64,000 nucleotides of DNA from Mugil cephalus (taxonomy: Eukaryota; Chordata; Actinopteri; Mugiliformes; Mugilidae): contig NC_061781.1 of assembly GCF_022458985.1 (NCBI RefSeq), forward strand, positions 15,031,501 to 15,095,500, read 5' to 3'. The notes below the pieces were generated by a model. The model was not told where the DNA came from. It worked only from the letters and a program-made list of their open reading frames with translations, and searched no databases. A program made the position numbers and the translations under genes. Positions 51,101-64,000 of the stretch are shown in pieces. Within the stretch, counting starts at the first letter, position 1, and every line of letters begins with the position of its first letter.

Positions 51101-52135
51101 TTTTAAACTCAAATGAAAGGCTTCAGTAAGCGACAGGCGGCTATCGGCGCAGCGCGGGTGGCACTGCGGCGTACCTGTGCAGCACACGTCTCCGATCGTC
51201 ACCCTGAAGATGAAGCTGGGCTGGTGAGCCTCTCCTTCGGCCCTCTCCATCAGGTACACTGGGATGTTGCCACTTTTGGTGCCATATTCGTGCAGGACTT
51301 GTATCGGCGTCTTCCCAGGACTGGCCCTCTGTGATTCATGCATGTCCAACCTGCGTGAGTTTCAAAAGCATAAACAAACACTGACACGGGATCATAATAA
51401 GCGCGCTAAGCTGAGGAGAGTCTGGAGAGTGGAGATAATGGCGTGATATTTATACTCTTTGCTATTTACTATTAGACATATGAAGCGGCCGATCATGTGG
51501 CTTATATAGGATAAGAGGAAAATACAAAACAGCGAAATAAATCACAATTAAAAATTACTGTTGACAACTTTAAATGCAACATCTGTTTGCCATTCACTAC
51601 TTTTTTTCACAATTCAATGCTTTTTGTATATATGCCAATGCTTGTATATTGTTTATTCTATTCTATTTATTATTTATTCTTATTCTTATTTTTCTGCCCG
51701 TATGTATGTTGTTGCAAACTGCAATTTCCCCATTGTAGGACAAATAAAGGTTTTTGTAATTCCAATTGCACTAGTTTGACATAAACAACGCTGCTCTACT
51801 TAAAAAGTTAAGACACAAATGTCATATTTAATGTTTGTCACCCATCAAAGATTAAATAGCCGTAATACGAGTATCAGTGAGTCAATTAATAGATATAAAG
51901 ACACAAATCAGTTGAAAATAATAATTTTTAGGGTTAAATATGACTTAATAAGGCCCATGCTGACCCGTAATGCTCTACATTGATAATTATACGTATTATT
52001 CGCATATTTAAATGCATGTCACAACATGTTAATGACGATATTAAATGTTATTAATGAAGCCAGTGATGATAAAAACACTGACCTCGTCTCCGCGGTTGTT
52101 TTCGCTGCTGGTGGCTGATATCCTTCTTGAGACAT
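48200..52135 (-). CDS. prkra: Interferon-inducible double-stranded RNA-dependent protein kinase activator A (PACT)
   Basis: PACT binds dsRNA, activates PKR and partners Dicer/TRBP in the cytoplasm. Eight coding exons (minus): 52135-52083, 51350-51175, 50665-50584, 50323-50206, 50022-49905, 49824-49740, 49650-49490 and 48357-48200, with the stop at 48202-48200. Phases sum to 316 residues; human PACT has 313. dsRBD1 is about residues 30-98 ([11 protein letters not shown] to [16 protein letters not shown]), dsRBD2 about 133-200 ([13 protein letters not shown] to [14 protein letters not shown]) and dsRBD3 about 243-312 (IPNTDYIQ to [15 protein letters not shown]). The acceptor of exon 7 is ambiguous by two bases (CAG|AG|TCCC); only 49650 keeps the frame. 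Residues aligned with human Ser246 and Ser287 are Leu249 and Thr290. The stretch between dsRBD1 and dsRBD2 is poorly conserved. It lies tail-to-tail with osbpl6, as in mammals. Confidence 0.95.
51600..51770 (+). repeat. Non-LTR-type tail in a prkra intron
   Basis: AACTGCAATTTCCCCATTGT followed by GGACAAATAAAGG resembles the 3' tail of fish LINE/SINE insertions. It is preceded by a TTATTC-rich simple repeat. Only the tail is recognisable. Confidence 0.4.
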
Positions 52136-53240
52136 GACTACGGTCCTAAATGAAAAGGGATTAAATACCAACCCCGAGACGCACTGAGCATCTAGATGTG
52201 GTTAAATGTACAATATGAGGCGATATGTGAACGTTGACAGGCCTCCATTGAGAGCCCGGCCAGAGGAAAACAAACTGTTATCAACATCCGGGTCAACGAA
52301 GAAGAACTGGTCAAGAGAATGATTACCGCCCCCTGCCGGCGACGGTGGGTGATTCACCGCCTTATTCAACTATTTCAACTCTGTAGCTTACATTATAGAT
52401 ATTTCTTTTTCTTCAGAAATTGCGAAACTTCTACTATCTATAACCCACATTCTAGTAGTCAGTATGGATTTCAGAGAGATGTGTGTGACCTTGAAATTAA
52501 AATGTTTGAACTGGAATCAAATAATTTCCTCCAGATGCATTCTCTTTAAAATTGTACAAAGCCCTTTGGGAAGATATTAAGGAAATGTTGTTTCATGTTT
52601 TTTGAGGACTTTTCACAAACAAGACCCTGGTGCCGATGTGAAGCGTGTCAGTACTTTATCGAAATTATGAAGAAACGTAAAGGAAATTACTTTTACTTTT
52701 ACATTTTTATGTATTCGTTTTGAGGCAGGACAAACGCTCCATCACCCATTAGATATGTATGTAATGATCCAGAGTTTGTTCAGAGGTTTGTCAAAACTGA
52801 TACTGGCCTGTGTGACAATTTGACATTTTGAAGTTTTGTGAACTTGGGAAGATTTGGCTAAGTTTGGGCGGTAAATAAAAGCAGAAATCTTTAATTAACT
52901 TCCACAATGAAAACCTTGTCGTGTCAGTTATAAATGTGATTGACATTACTCTTGATGCTTTGTTTGTAGCCAAAAATCTTCAGGGTAGAGAGCCAGTGTA
53001 AAATTGTGTAAATTTGACCAACACAAAAACAATCTTCCACGCTCTTCTATTTAACTTGGTCTTAAATTTAAGGCCAGCTGAGTTGCAGGAAGTTGCCCTG
53101 CGCAGGTCAAATAAAGGATGAACTTCTTATAGAGTGATGCCGTCATCCATGAGAAACAGAAACTAGCTAGCATTGCACAGTTGCCACTTCCTCCCCTTTC
53201 TGAAGGTCAGACTTAATACAGACTTAATATAACTCAAAGT

Positions 53241-53277
<37 letters not shown>

Positions 53278-54682
53278 TACATATATATATATGATTAAAC
53301 AATGATATGCTTAATTAGAAGTGCAGACTCATTTTCAACTTTAATTCAACTCCCTCTAGTGGCCAGACGACAACAATGACAGCAGCTTTCATCAGGAGAT
53401 AAACCCTTTCTGGGAGGAAGGCATCACACAACTCTACTGTAAAGAATAAACTTCACAAGCACAAATACAGCGAGCTCAGATGATGCTGAGACCAACATCT
53501 TCACTTCCTGTGTCTTGTTCATTATTGTTATTAAATGTGGGCTTTTCCACTGGAGAGCAAAGGGAGTTGCTCTACTGTGGGCTGTGGAATCTGTTGTTAT
53601 GACGTAAAATTTCTGTTTTCCTGCAAAATGCCATTAAATTGAAATAGGCCAGTGTGAGAGAAAGTGTGCAAAGACGCACCCTTCAGTTGTGTGTAGCTAA
53701 TGTGTGAAGTTGTATTTTTAATTGTACACCCAAATATAGAGAAATTACACCAAAAATATGAGCAGAAAATATTCCTATTTGAAATATATATTTATATACA
53801 TGTCTGTGTCCGTCCTAGATTCTCTTCTAAACTCTGATGGAATATTTGTTGTGCACCGATGATGTGGTTTCACAGTGTTTATTTGGAAAAGTAGTATAGA
53901 AGAATGACAAAAGTTATGAACGCAGTTGTTTTATTCTTCATATATTGTAGATGTATGAAAATAAAATATACAGGGACAAATCAACAAATTCTTATCATAA
54001 AAATATATCCTTTGGTTGGGTTATCTGTGTCGACTGCAATTGTGTGTGATTTATTTAATTTTTTTAACAAGGACTACATTGGCTAAAATCAAGTTTAAAA
54101 TATAGAGGTCTATGTTGCCGTAACGGTTGGATTTAATTCATACAGTTTATTACAACAAATAACTTTTCAAAAGTGCTTCATTCTGGAAAATCTACTTTAA
54201 CCCCAAGGTCTTCATTAGCAAATGTCTCTGGTTTTACTATACAAATACTGTTAAAACTCATCAAATTAAATTTAAAAACATATTAAGAAAAAAAAAATCT
54301 AAATCTGTTATCAGTCGATCTTAAATCTTGGTTTTGAAATTGAAGTTTATGTCGCACATTTAAAAAGAAACTTCAGACCTTCTTCTCTCAGAGTCGCACA
54401 CACACTTGGAAATAACAAACTGGAGGATATTATTTAGATAATCAACCCAAATCACCGATCATTGAATCCACCACCCCAAGAGATTTATGTGCAGAATTAT
54501 GTAAACTCACTGGCAAGAGCATCGGTAAACATATTTGATATCATCCGTAAGAAACTCAGCAGCAAACAAAGTCCAGGCCACATTTCTCGTGCAATTGTCA
54601 GCCCGCGGACAGGGTGACAAAATTTATGTAGTGTGCGCCCAGCATAAGACAAGAGACAGTATCAAACGGACAGAATCAGTCT
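52136..54682. other. prkra 5' flank and caspase 3' UTR region
   Basis: The prkra promoter should lie just above 52135. No TATA box was seen. A long CA repeat (53242-53275) lies mid-way. Minus-strand AATAAA at about 53877 and 54132 could end the caspase 3' UTR. No coding exon was recognised. Confidence 0.45.
53242..53275. repeat. (CA)n microsatellite
   Basis: About 17 CA units between prkra and the caspase gene. Confidence 0.9.
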
Positions 54683-57600
54683 TCAGTGCAACAGACTGGG
54701 AGGAGGGGTTTGGGGGATCGGAAAGACAACTTTCTTCCTGAGTGAGAAGGCTGGTTGAGGCATCTGCTTTTTCTGCCCGTCATGAACAATCTTCTGGCTG
54801 ACATCTGCATTCACTTTGGTCAGGATTGTGACAAGGTCTTCTCCTCTGTAAAAAAACAAAACAAAAAAAAACAAACCAGAACATACAGTGAGATGGTGGT
54901 CTAAAAACCTACTTTTAATTAAAAAAAATTTGAGACGATCAAATGTAACTAAAAACATTCATTCATTCATTGATTTGCGCTGAGAGTAATAATCTCTGTA
55001 TGGACTTAGTGCAGGCCAGCGTGCAATGGAACGTAAGTATTGTTAACACAGGACTTCTTTAAATGAATACATGACAAAACTTAAAAAGCACACATCATCT
55101 TAAATTATCAGTTATTTTGTTTCACTAACCTGGGCACCAGATCAATGAGGTTTTGGCACAATGACTGAATATACCACGTGCCTTTATCCCTCTGTCTGAA
55201 GGACACAAAGGACGGAACAGTGGCCATACCCAGCAGGTAATCTGCACCAGAAGGAATGGACTCTTTAGCCGCGGTAAAATCACTGATATGAGGGTCGAAT
55301 ACGCGGCTGTCTTCCTCGATGTTGACAGCCCTCTGTGAGTTGTTCCCTTGGCAAGCCTGGATAAATAACAGCTTGGGCTTCCCGATTAAAGTGGGGCAAT
55401 TTTTGCCATTAAAAGGCTCCGTGAGTTCCCTGATCTTGACGACGTTGCCGTCCACACCGTACACGCCTCCCTCCAGGCCGTGGCTGAGAACGCAGCATAC
55501 GACGCAGTCCATCTCACTGTGATCTGCCATGCCCAGCTCCCAGAGCGCGGACACCATCCTCTGCTTGTCAGTGTCTCTGTGTATTTGCACCTCAAATCCC
55601 AGCCATTCAAACACATCCTTCAGACTTTCTGGAAGAAACACAGATGGACACAGAACACAGTTTTACATAGAAGTATGCACATGTTTTCAATTCAGATTCT
55701 CTAAATGATTTAATCTTACTTTCATCAACCATGGTTCCCTCTCGGACCTTGAGAGGCACTGTGGAATGGCTGAAGTTGTGGTTGTTGATTATCACACAGA
55801 CGCCTCTCTTGGATCTAGTCATTGGATATGTTCCCACACCCTACACAGGAAAAGCCACAACCCAGTTAAAACTTAAGGTAGAAAAAAAAAAAAAAACAAG
55901 ATTCAGGTTAGATGTTCCAAATACATTATGATCCAAGTCACACAACCTAGTTGGACCCAGTAGTTGGGCCGGGGTCAAAGGTGAGCAGTGGGATGCCTTT
56001 GGAACAATCATGCATTTTAGAGTATATATAAAATAAAATCACACACCTCACTATTTGTGTTTGTAGTTGTCAGAGGTGGCTGCTCGTCAGGGGGGGCCTT
56101 GAGTTCGTGAGGTGGTATCTCCAGAGCATCGCTTTTCACTATGGGACAGACAAAAAGGGAAATGGAGAGAAAACAAATGCATTTCAATATTAAATAAGGC
56201 CTGACATGTTATTTTTATATGTACTTCATACTTGTACTTTTAACTTTAACACAGGGGACACTTAAGGACCTTTAAACGAGGAAGCTGTTGTTTCCATGCT
56301 TAAGTTTCTCAGCTTGTGTGTCAAGGACTTGTCACCATCTTCATGAGGGGAGGGACGTCCAATAAACAAAAAGAGATTACGAATAAATCAATCCACACTG
56401 CATTTAAAATACATTTCAGTCCAATAATAAAAATAATAATAATAATGATAATATGACACAAAACTCACCAAGAGAGATGGTGGACTTGTTCTCTGTACCA
56501 CGCTGTAGAATACAAGTTAAAAATGACAATTAAGGATGGATAAATACTCATATCATATCACTAAATCTTCATTTTTCAAGTTTCTTACGTTGGATAACGG
56601 TGGATTCAATTCATCTGAGAAAGAGAAGTATAAATGTTCGCATTATTACAATTATGTAAATATCAATTGAGTATTGCACTTTTCTTTTTAACAGACATGA
56701 AGGAAAGTGCCTGAAATACATTTTTTTGACTTTAACTATTTGTCTATATGTGTCAACTTACTTGGCACATCTAGCGAGCTGCCTCTTTCACACTGTGAGA
56801 TCTGACAAGAAGTAGAAGCAAAAAAAACCTCAGTTTTCAGTAAAAATTTATTCAAAGTAGGAATTGGAATCTAAAGCTGTGAGTACCTTGGGGCGCTTTG
56901 AAGAACAAGACTGCGACCTTGCCCGGCCTACTTCTTGAGCTATAATCCCGGGACGAGGTTCTGTGGTAAGAAAAATAAAAAATCAACAGTAAAGTTGGTT
57001 ACACAGACATTATGCAACAAATATTAAAACGACAAAGTAGATAGAAGATGATTAGAGGACAGTTTGCACTAGATATGTTTTACACTATAATCATTTATTG
57101 CATCCCTCCTACTTAATCTGTACATGCATGAGCATGTGTGTGTGTGTACCTGCATGCTGTAAACGATTACAGGTTGTGAACACTTGATTTACGATTCCAA
57201 AATAAGAGCTGGTGTTTGGCACTGAATGGTCATAGAATGGTTATAGAAACTCTTCTGCTTGCTTCAACCTGTCTGACTCCTGTAACACTCAATAAACCTT
57301 CAGTCTCCCCTGTGTCCTCATTCCTAAATTTATCATTACAAATAGCTTACCAAGCGTCGCTTTGTACCGGTTGATATGTTCGTTCAGCATGGGACACACC
57401 GACTTAAATATGGTCTCCAGAGAAGTTAGGTCGGTGTCATTAATGAGGTCCTTCTGCTCCATCTCCAGGAAGACTTCAAGTGTAGTCTGAAAAGTCAAGA
57501 ATATTCACTTTATAAGGTAAAATTGTACATGCTGGTCAAATTCAAACACGGACGCAAGTCATATATGATCACTTATGTATATCAGTCAAAATGTCTTTTA

Positions 57601-58584
57601 TAGGAAAACTGTGACAAACTCTAAATAGGTTTCAAATGTTGAAATTATGAAGAAACACTCACGACATTTTCCTCAAGTTTTCTTCGTGAGAGATCTTTGT
57701 TCAACAAGAACTTCATATCTCTCAGGGTATCATTAGTAATCTCCTCCGACAGGTCATATAGCAACTTTCTGGAATTACAGATGAGAAACACTTTCAGTTG
57801 TTTTTTCAGTTTTACAAATGCATAAATCTCTAGTCAGACAGCGCTTATCTCACTCTTTTACTAGCACCATTAAACGTAAACAAGCAAACTCATAAAGGGG
57901 CGTCAACCAGATTACGAAGATGACACATAGTCATGTGTTTGTTAGCTGGAAGATGTTGCAAGGCAACCAATTAACCGAGACTGTGTGACGATTCTGCTTA
58001 AGGCCAAGGAAGTCAGACACATAACCACATATATCCACAATTGTTTTTTTTAGCAAGAGCATTTTCTTGGAGATCCATTACATCATGTAACTGAGAATCA
58101 GAAAAAAAAATAAAATAAATAAAACACACATTTTACTCATTAAAATAAACTTGTCACTGGATAACTGTGTATTAACAATATGTCTGCACCGTTATTACTC
58201 GCTAGTTTCCTGGTTGAAAACCAGTCCATTGCATTTGATTAATGAGTGTTTGGTTTCACCTATTTCTCTGTCTACATTTTATCAGGATTGAATCCTAATA
58301 GAGACGCCCCACCTGTAGGGAGAGATGGTAGACGAGTGTAGATCACAGAGGTTGAGTTCACGGACGAGCCGACGACGTTGGATTATGAGGAGAAGTTCAG
58401 TCAGCAGCTGTGGTTGTTCAGGTGATAGACGGTCTTGATCCGCCAGACGGGAGAATAGGTCACTGACTGACTCCACCATGTTTGGGTTTTTGCCCAGGAG
58501 GTCAGTGCAGAGAAAGGTCAAGGCTTTGACCTCGTCTCTACTTAAGGCCTTGGCTACATCTAGCAGCTTCGTTTGAAAATCCAT
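54683..58584 (-). CDS. casp10: Death-effector-domain initiator caspase, caspase-10-like
   Basis: It is a cysteine protease recruited through FADD to death receptors. Eleven coding exons (minus): 58584-58313, 57768-57663, 57486-57351, 56960-56887, 56801-56762, 56614-56589, 56502-56469, 56138-56047, 55840-55720, 55628-55130 and 54845-54683. Phases agree and give 520 residues, close to human caspase-10 (521) and longer than caspase-8. DED1 is about 1-80 and DED2 about 92-172. A linker of small exons precedes the protease domain from about 261. Catalytic His350 lies in LSHG and Cys393 in QACQG. Caspase-10-like stretches are [21 protein letters not shown] and [18 protein letters not shown], so caspase-10 is preferred over caspase-8; the two are close and a tree would decide. 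IEEDS near 405 could be the inter-subunit cleavage site. A CAG acceptor three bases before the ATG implies a spliced leader. Confidence 0.88.
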
Positions 58585-58644
58585 TTCCTGTGGTTGAAGC
58601 AAAAATGGCAACTGTGAAGTACACAAACCTGTCAATCAACATAA

Positions 58645-58940
58645 GACAAAACTTGGCCTAGTAGCTACTATTTACAAATATACATTATCATTTTGCATTC
58701 AGCATTAAGCTATTCAAATAATATGCAGGTTCAAATATTTATTTTTTTCCTTAATTTCAAACATGTGCAACAGCAAGGTTGTCATGGCAAAAAATTGTGG
58801 GGGGAAATTTTAAAATTGTAATAAATGAATAAAAAATAAAATGTCTTATGGCAACTAAAGATTTTGAGACCCCCTTGCAGTACCTCCACGGACCCCCTAC
58901 GGGTCGCGGGACTCCGGTTGGAAGACCTATGATGTAAAGA
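58645..58940 (+). repeat. Dispersed repeat, 'TTCAACGTTTTTCAGGCC' family, copy 3 (truncated left end)
   Basis: It shares GAGACCCCCTTGCAGTACCT-type sequence and a TTGGAAGACCTATGATG right end with the copy at 45900, and CATTATCATTTTGCATTCAG-like internal text. It lies in the caspase leader intron. Confidence 0.55.
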
Positions 58941-59350
58941 AACCGAGGCTCCGGGGGAACGTAATGTGAATTTGTTCAAGATTTGCCATCTTGTCTGTTA
59001 GTTACAATTTATTTATTGCCGTAATTCTGTGTGCGTGACTGAAAGAGGAAGCGTTAAAATAACTGAGAAATTACTTTTAGCCTCCAGCAGCAGAACAAAC
59101 TTCATGACGGGACGCGTAAAGGCTAAACAACCCGTTAGCTCTAGCCTACCCACAGCAGTTGAGTTTATGTGGCACCGTCAGGCCACCACATAACCACTCG
59201 AAACTTGCAGTAAAACACTTACAGAAAGCCTCCCTGTCACTATCAAGTCTCTATCGCAGAGTCTGGAGGTTATGTAACATAAATGTTTAATGTCATAAAA
59301 GTTTCCCTGAGCTAACTAGAGTTTCTACTTAAAACGGTGCGCGACGATAC

Positions 59351-59520
59351 CTTTTTTTGATGGCGAGGTTTTCGGCTGGTTCCGCTGGAAAGACTTTACC
59401 TCTGCATACTTCAGGAGAAACTATGAGCGAAGCGAGAGCTGGAAGAAATGTTTTCGGTCTTCTAGCGAAAGGTTTTACAAACGTCGCAGGCAGCTAACTC
59501 GAGGTGATGTGTCTAAACAA
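59351..59520 (-). other. casp10: Predicted non-coding first exon of the caspase gene
   Basis: A minus-strand donor (AAAAAG|GTATCG) ends at 59351 and pairs with the acceptor at 58588 just before the ATG. The upstream edge is a guess. Confidence 0.4.
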
Positions 59521-59540
59521 GTCCAGAGTAGGAGGAAGTA

Positions 59541-59552
59541 GAAAACGAAAGT
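59541..59552 (+). promoter_or_regulatory. ISRE/IRF-like site upstream of the caspase gene
   Basis: GAAAACGAAAGT fits the interferon-stimulated response element core GAAANNGAAA and is followed by TAAAAGAGAGAAAG. It lies just upstream of the predicted first exon. Function is inferred from position and motif only. Confidence 0.5.
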
Positions 59553-60595
59553 AAAAGAGAGAAAGACAGGAACGTTTCCCCTTAGTCAACGCCTATCGGA
59601 CTCGAGTCACCTGTGCGTCAAGACGCACGTATCCTCGTTACGACATCGCAACAGCTGACAAACCTGCTTGGAAATTACCTGAGATGCAAAGTCACAGGTA
59701 AGTATTTATATGATTAATGCAACAGAAGCGGAGCTAGAGATTGTTAATTGGGGTTGCCATGGTGAGACTATTACTCACATTGTGGTGGCAGTAGGTAGAT
59801 ACTATCACCATTCATATGAACTGAGTCATTAACAGAAAGTCTCTACAAATATAAACATTGATAAAGCTGTATCAGCCACTTTGCACTGCCCTAGACTTAT
59901 ACAGTCAACTTCTTCTTTTAGTGTCTTGTTTTCAAAAACCAAATCCATATCAATCATAAAGTCAGAAACAAATGTATACATTTATTTATATATATTTAAA
60001 ATTTACTGTACATTAGCAAGCAAAGGCGTGGCACTCTGTGAACACAGTGAAGAAAAGTAAATTTTGTTATATGGCATTAGAAACTTCTTTGTCCGTCTTC
60101 AAAGGCTGTACTCGGGAAAACCTTTAGTGGTGGTTGGACATGTTGATCAGCCCTTATCTGGAAATGCCCTAAAACAACATCTCAACCGTGTTATCGAACA
60201 TCAGCAAATTTTAATACTTAAACAAATCCTTTTAACAGTTTGTTTCATGTTAGGTCATGGCTTGTTAGGAGTTAAAATTATTTGCCATCAACATTTAGCC
60301 GTTGTTTTTTCTTTAACTATTTTTTTTTAATCATTTATTAACAACCAAGCAGTTCAAGCAGCAGCCAGATACTGCAGACTAAATTTAGTTATTAAATTGT
60401 CCAAAGCGCTTCATAACTTTCAAAGTGAGAAAAACCTGACCGGAACCGACCAAAGCAAACATGGAAAACTTGCCTATCGCTTACAATTCATAGTTTCAGC
60501 TCTGCTGCTCTCCTGTCGCGGAAAGTTTGCTGGGTGCTGCAGTGAAATGTGTCCGTGCAGAAATGTCGGCTAGACGGAACTAATGTTCCCTCCCC

Positions 60596-60740
60596 ACCAG
60601 GATGTAGCCTGACACAGACACATACAAAAACGGCTTAGGAACAACTCAACTCAAACAGGAAAAACAGCACAAGGACTCCGAATTTACTTGATACCAAACT
60701 GATCAAGTGTCTGCGGCATGCACTGGAACAAGCCATATCC
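60596..60740 (+). mobile_element. Tc1-type element fragment
   Basis: GGCTTAGGAACAACTCAACT, GGAAAAACAGCACAAGGACT and CCAAACTGATCAAGTGTCTG match text in the elements at 27642 and 38815. Ends were not found. Confidence 0.5.
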
Positions 60741-61004
60741 ATTCTCTGTTAGTCACAGATATAATGTTATTTGATCGGCATGTAGTGACATACTCTATTT
60801 GTTGCCCTTTTGATCTCATGAGTAATGAGACGACGAGATGGTTTCAGGCAAGTGTGACGCAATAATAAAGTGTCATTAGAACCCATTTGGAGGTAAATAT
60901 CTGAGATCTGAACTTCATGCACGAGAGAGCAGTGCACAGATAAAAGGATGAGCTAGATATTCCAAGTTTACAAGCAGCTGTTGATTTCCAGAATAAACTT
61001 TATG

Positions 61005-61215
61005 GGGTGCAGCTGGGGCCAAGTGGTTTGAGAGGCGGGCCTGGGAGTGGAGGAACCGGAGGCTACAATCCCAGGATTGACAGGAAGAAATACATCAGGG
61101 TGGAGGGAATGGGCGAATGCAAGGAACCCAACCCTCCATGTGTGTGCACATGGATGAGTTAAATGCAGAAGAAATGCATGTGTCAAGCATCTAGGACAAT
61201 ATACTACTTTCACTC
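61005..61215 (+). mobile_element. tRNA-derived SINE
   Basis: The head resembles pol III boxes: GGTTTGAGAGGCGGG-like A box and GGCTACAATCCCAGG-like B box, degenerate from GGTTCGAATCC. A conserved body (GAATGCAAGGAACCCAACCC, GTGCACATGGATGAGTTAAA) typical of a fish SINE follows. The tRNA part would not fold as a functional tRNA. Confidence 0.6.
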
Positions 61216-61452
61216 TATAATCTTCTTCGAATCCAAGCATATATCATAATTTCTTACGGGACAATTACTGTTGATAAATGCTGACTTGTATGCTGCTTGC
61301 GTCCTTTTCATGCTTTCCTTTTATGAAATACTCTCTTATGCCGTCATTAAAGTGTTCTTTCAAAGTAATTAGTCTTGTGTCTTGTGTTAGTTAAAGAATA
61401 GCGCAAATTTCTGTACAGACAAGGGCGAGGGATTGCAGCAACAGTACATGCA

Positions 61453-61850
61453 TTTATTGTGCTTAACAAAAAACATTTGTCCATATACATACATAAAAAC
61501 TGTACTCTGAAAGGAACAAAAACATGGGCGCGACTTAAAAACTCACAAAGTTATGTTAGAATTGTAACCATGGGATGTCATCTTGATAACGATATTAAAG
61601 TACAAGGTGTCCTTATGTAAATATAACAATGTGACGTCAGTCCTGTTTGTTGTTTTCAGTTATCAGGACATTGGATTATACACTACATAATAAAGGTTAG
61701 CAAATCTCACTATGGACAACCACACACAGACAGCCTTTAAGCACCTGTTCACATATTATTGTAAAATATAGTTTTCCAGTGGGCAAGAAAATATTAACAA
61801 AGGTCAGCGGTAGTGGCGAGTGTTTTTTTGTTGTTGTTGTTGTTGTTTTT
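61453..61850 (-). other. fam237a: fam237a 3' UTR
   Basis: A minus-strand AATAAA at 61453-61458 lies about 400 bases after the stop. A (TTG)n repeat at 61828-61847 abuts the stop codon. Confidence 0.45.
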
Positions 61851-63934
<2,084 letters not shown>

Positions 63935-64000
63935 TCAAACCACATTTCCATAAAGTCACATTAACCAATCACCAATGAATATAACTTCAGAGATGCATGT

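Larger units (their letters stand above)
59560..61440. other. Intergenic region between caspase and fam237a
   Basis: It holds a Tc1-type fragment (60596-60740) and a tRNA-derived SINE (61005-61215). An 88-codon open frame at 60064-60330 has no recognisable domain. No gene is called. Confidence 0.5.

Noticed and set aside
60064-60330. 88-codon open frame with a hydrophobic C-terminal half
   Set aside because: AT-rich intergenic sequence, no homologue recognised, no supporting signals.
61005-61080. Possible tRNA gene
   Set aside because: A and B boxes are degenerate and followed by a SINE body; it cannot form a full cloverleaf.

Overview
This is a 64 kb piece of a vertebrate nuclear genome, almost certainly a ray-finned fish and probably a percomorph teleost. 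The evidence is spliced genes with short introns, all with clear vertebrate homologues; several internally deleted Tc1/mariner-type transposons of the kinds common in fish; a tRNA-derived SINE; and many microsatellites. No bacterial, phage or CRISPR features were seen.

Layout from left to right. (1) 1-3392, minus strand: the 5' end of pde11a (two coding exons, GAF-A domain); the rest lies beyond the left edge. (2) 5350-5764, minus: a complete two-coding-exon cytochrome c gene with a non-coding first exon near 6340-6430 and a CRE-rich promoter at 6460-6560. (3) About 8900-45790, plus: osbpl6 (ORP6), with a non-coding leader, 22 coding exons giving a 923-residue protein and a long 3' UTR. (4) 48200-52135, minus: complete prkra (PACT), 8 coding exons, 316 residues, three dsRNA-binding domains. 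(5) 54683-58584, minus: complete initiator caspase, 11 coding exons, 520 residues, two death effector domains and a p20/p10 domain, closest to caspase-10. An ISRE-like site lies upstream. (6) 61851-63895, minus: fam237a, two coding exons, 154 residues, a secreted amidated neuropeptide-type precursor.

All gene models were assembled by reading frames and splice sites by hand. Every internal junction has GT/AG ends and phases that sum to an intact frame. The order pde11a-cytochrome c-osbpl6-prkra matches the PDE11A-OSBPL6-PRKRA block on human 2q31 and mouse chromosome 2, where the testis cytochrome c gene Cyct also lies. Casp10 and fam237a have human counterparts on 2q33. The genes do not form one pathway. 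Loose functional links are cytochrome c with the caspase (the two apoptotic routes) and prkra with the caspase (dsRNA and innate immune signalling).

The most interesting non-gene material is a transposon nested inside another in an osbpl6 intron, an inverted pair of related repeats in osbpl6 introns, and AT-rich, homeodomain-site-rich stretches that look like conserved non-coding elements. I found no convincing novel biological system. The better leads are the cytochrome c synteny, the substituted PACT phospho-sites, the caspase ISRE and the candidate enhancers.
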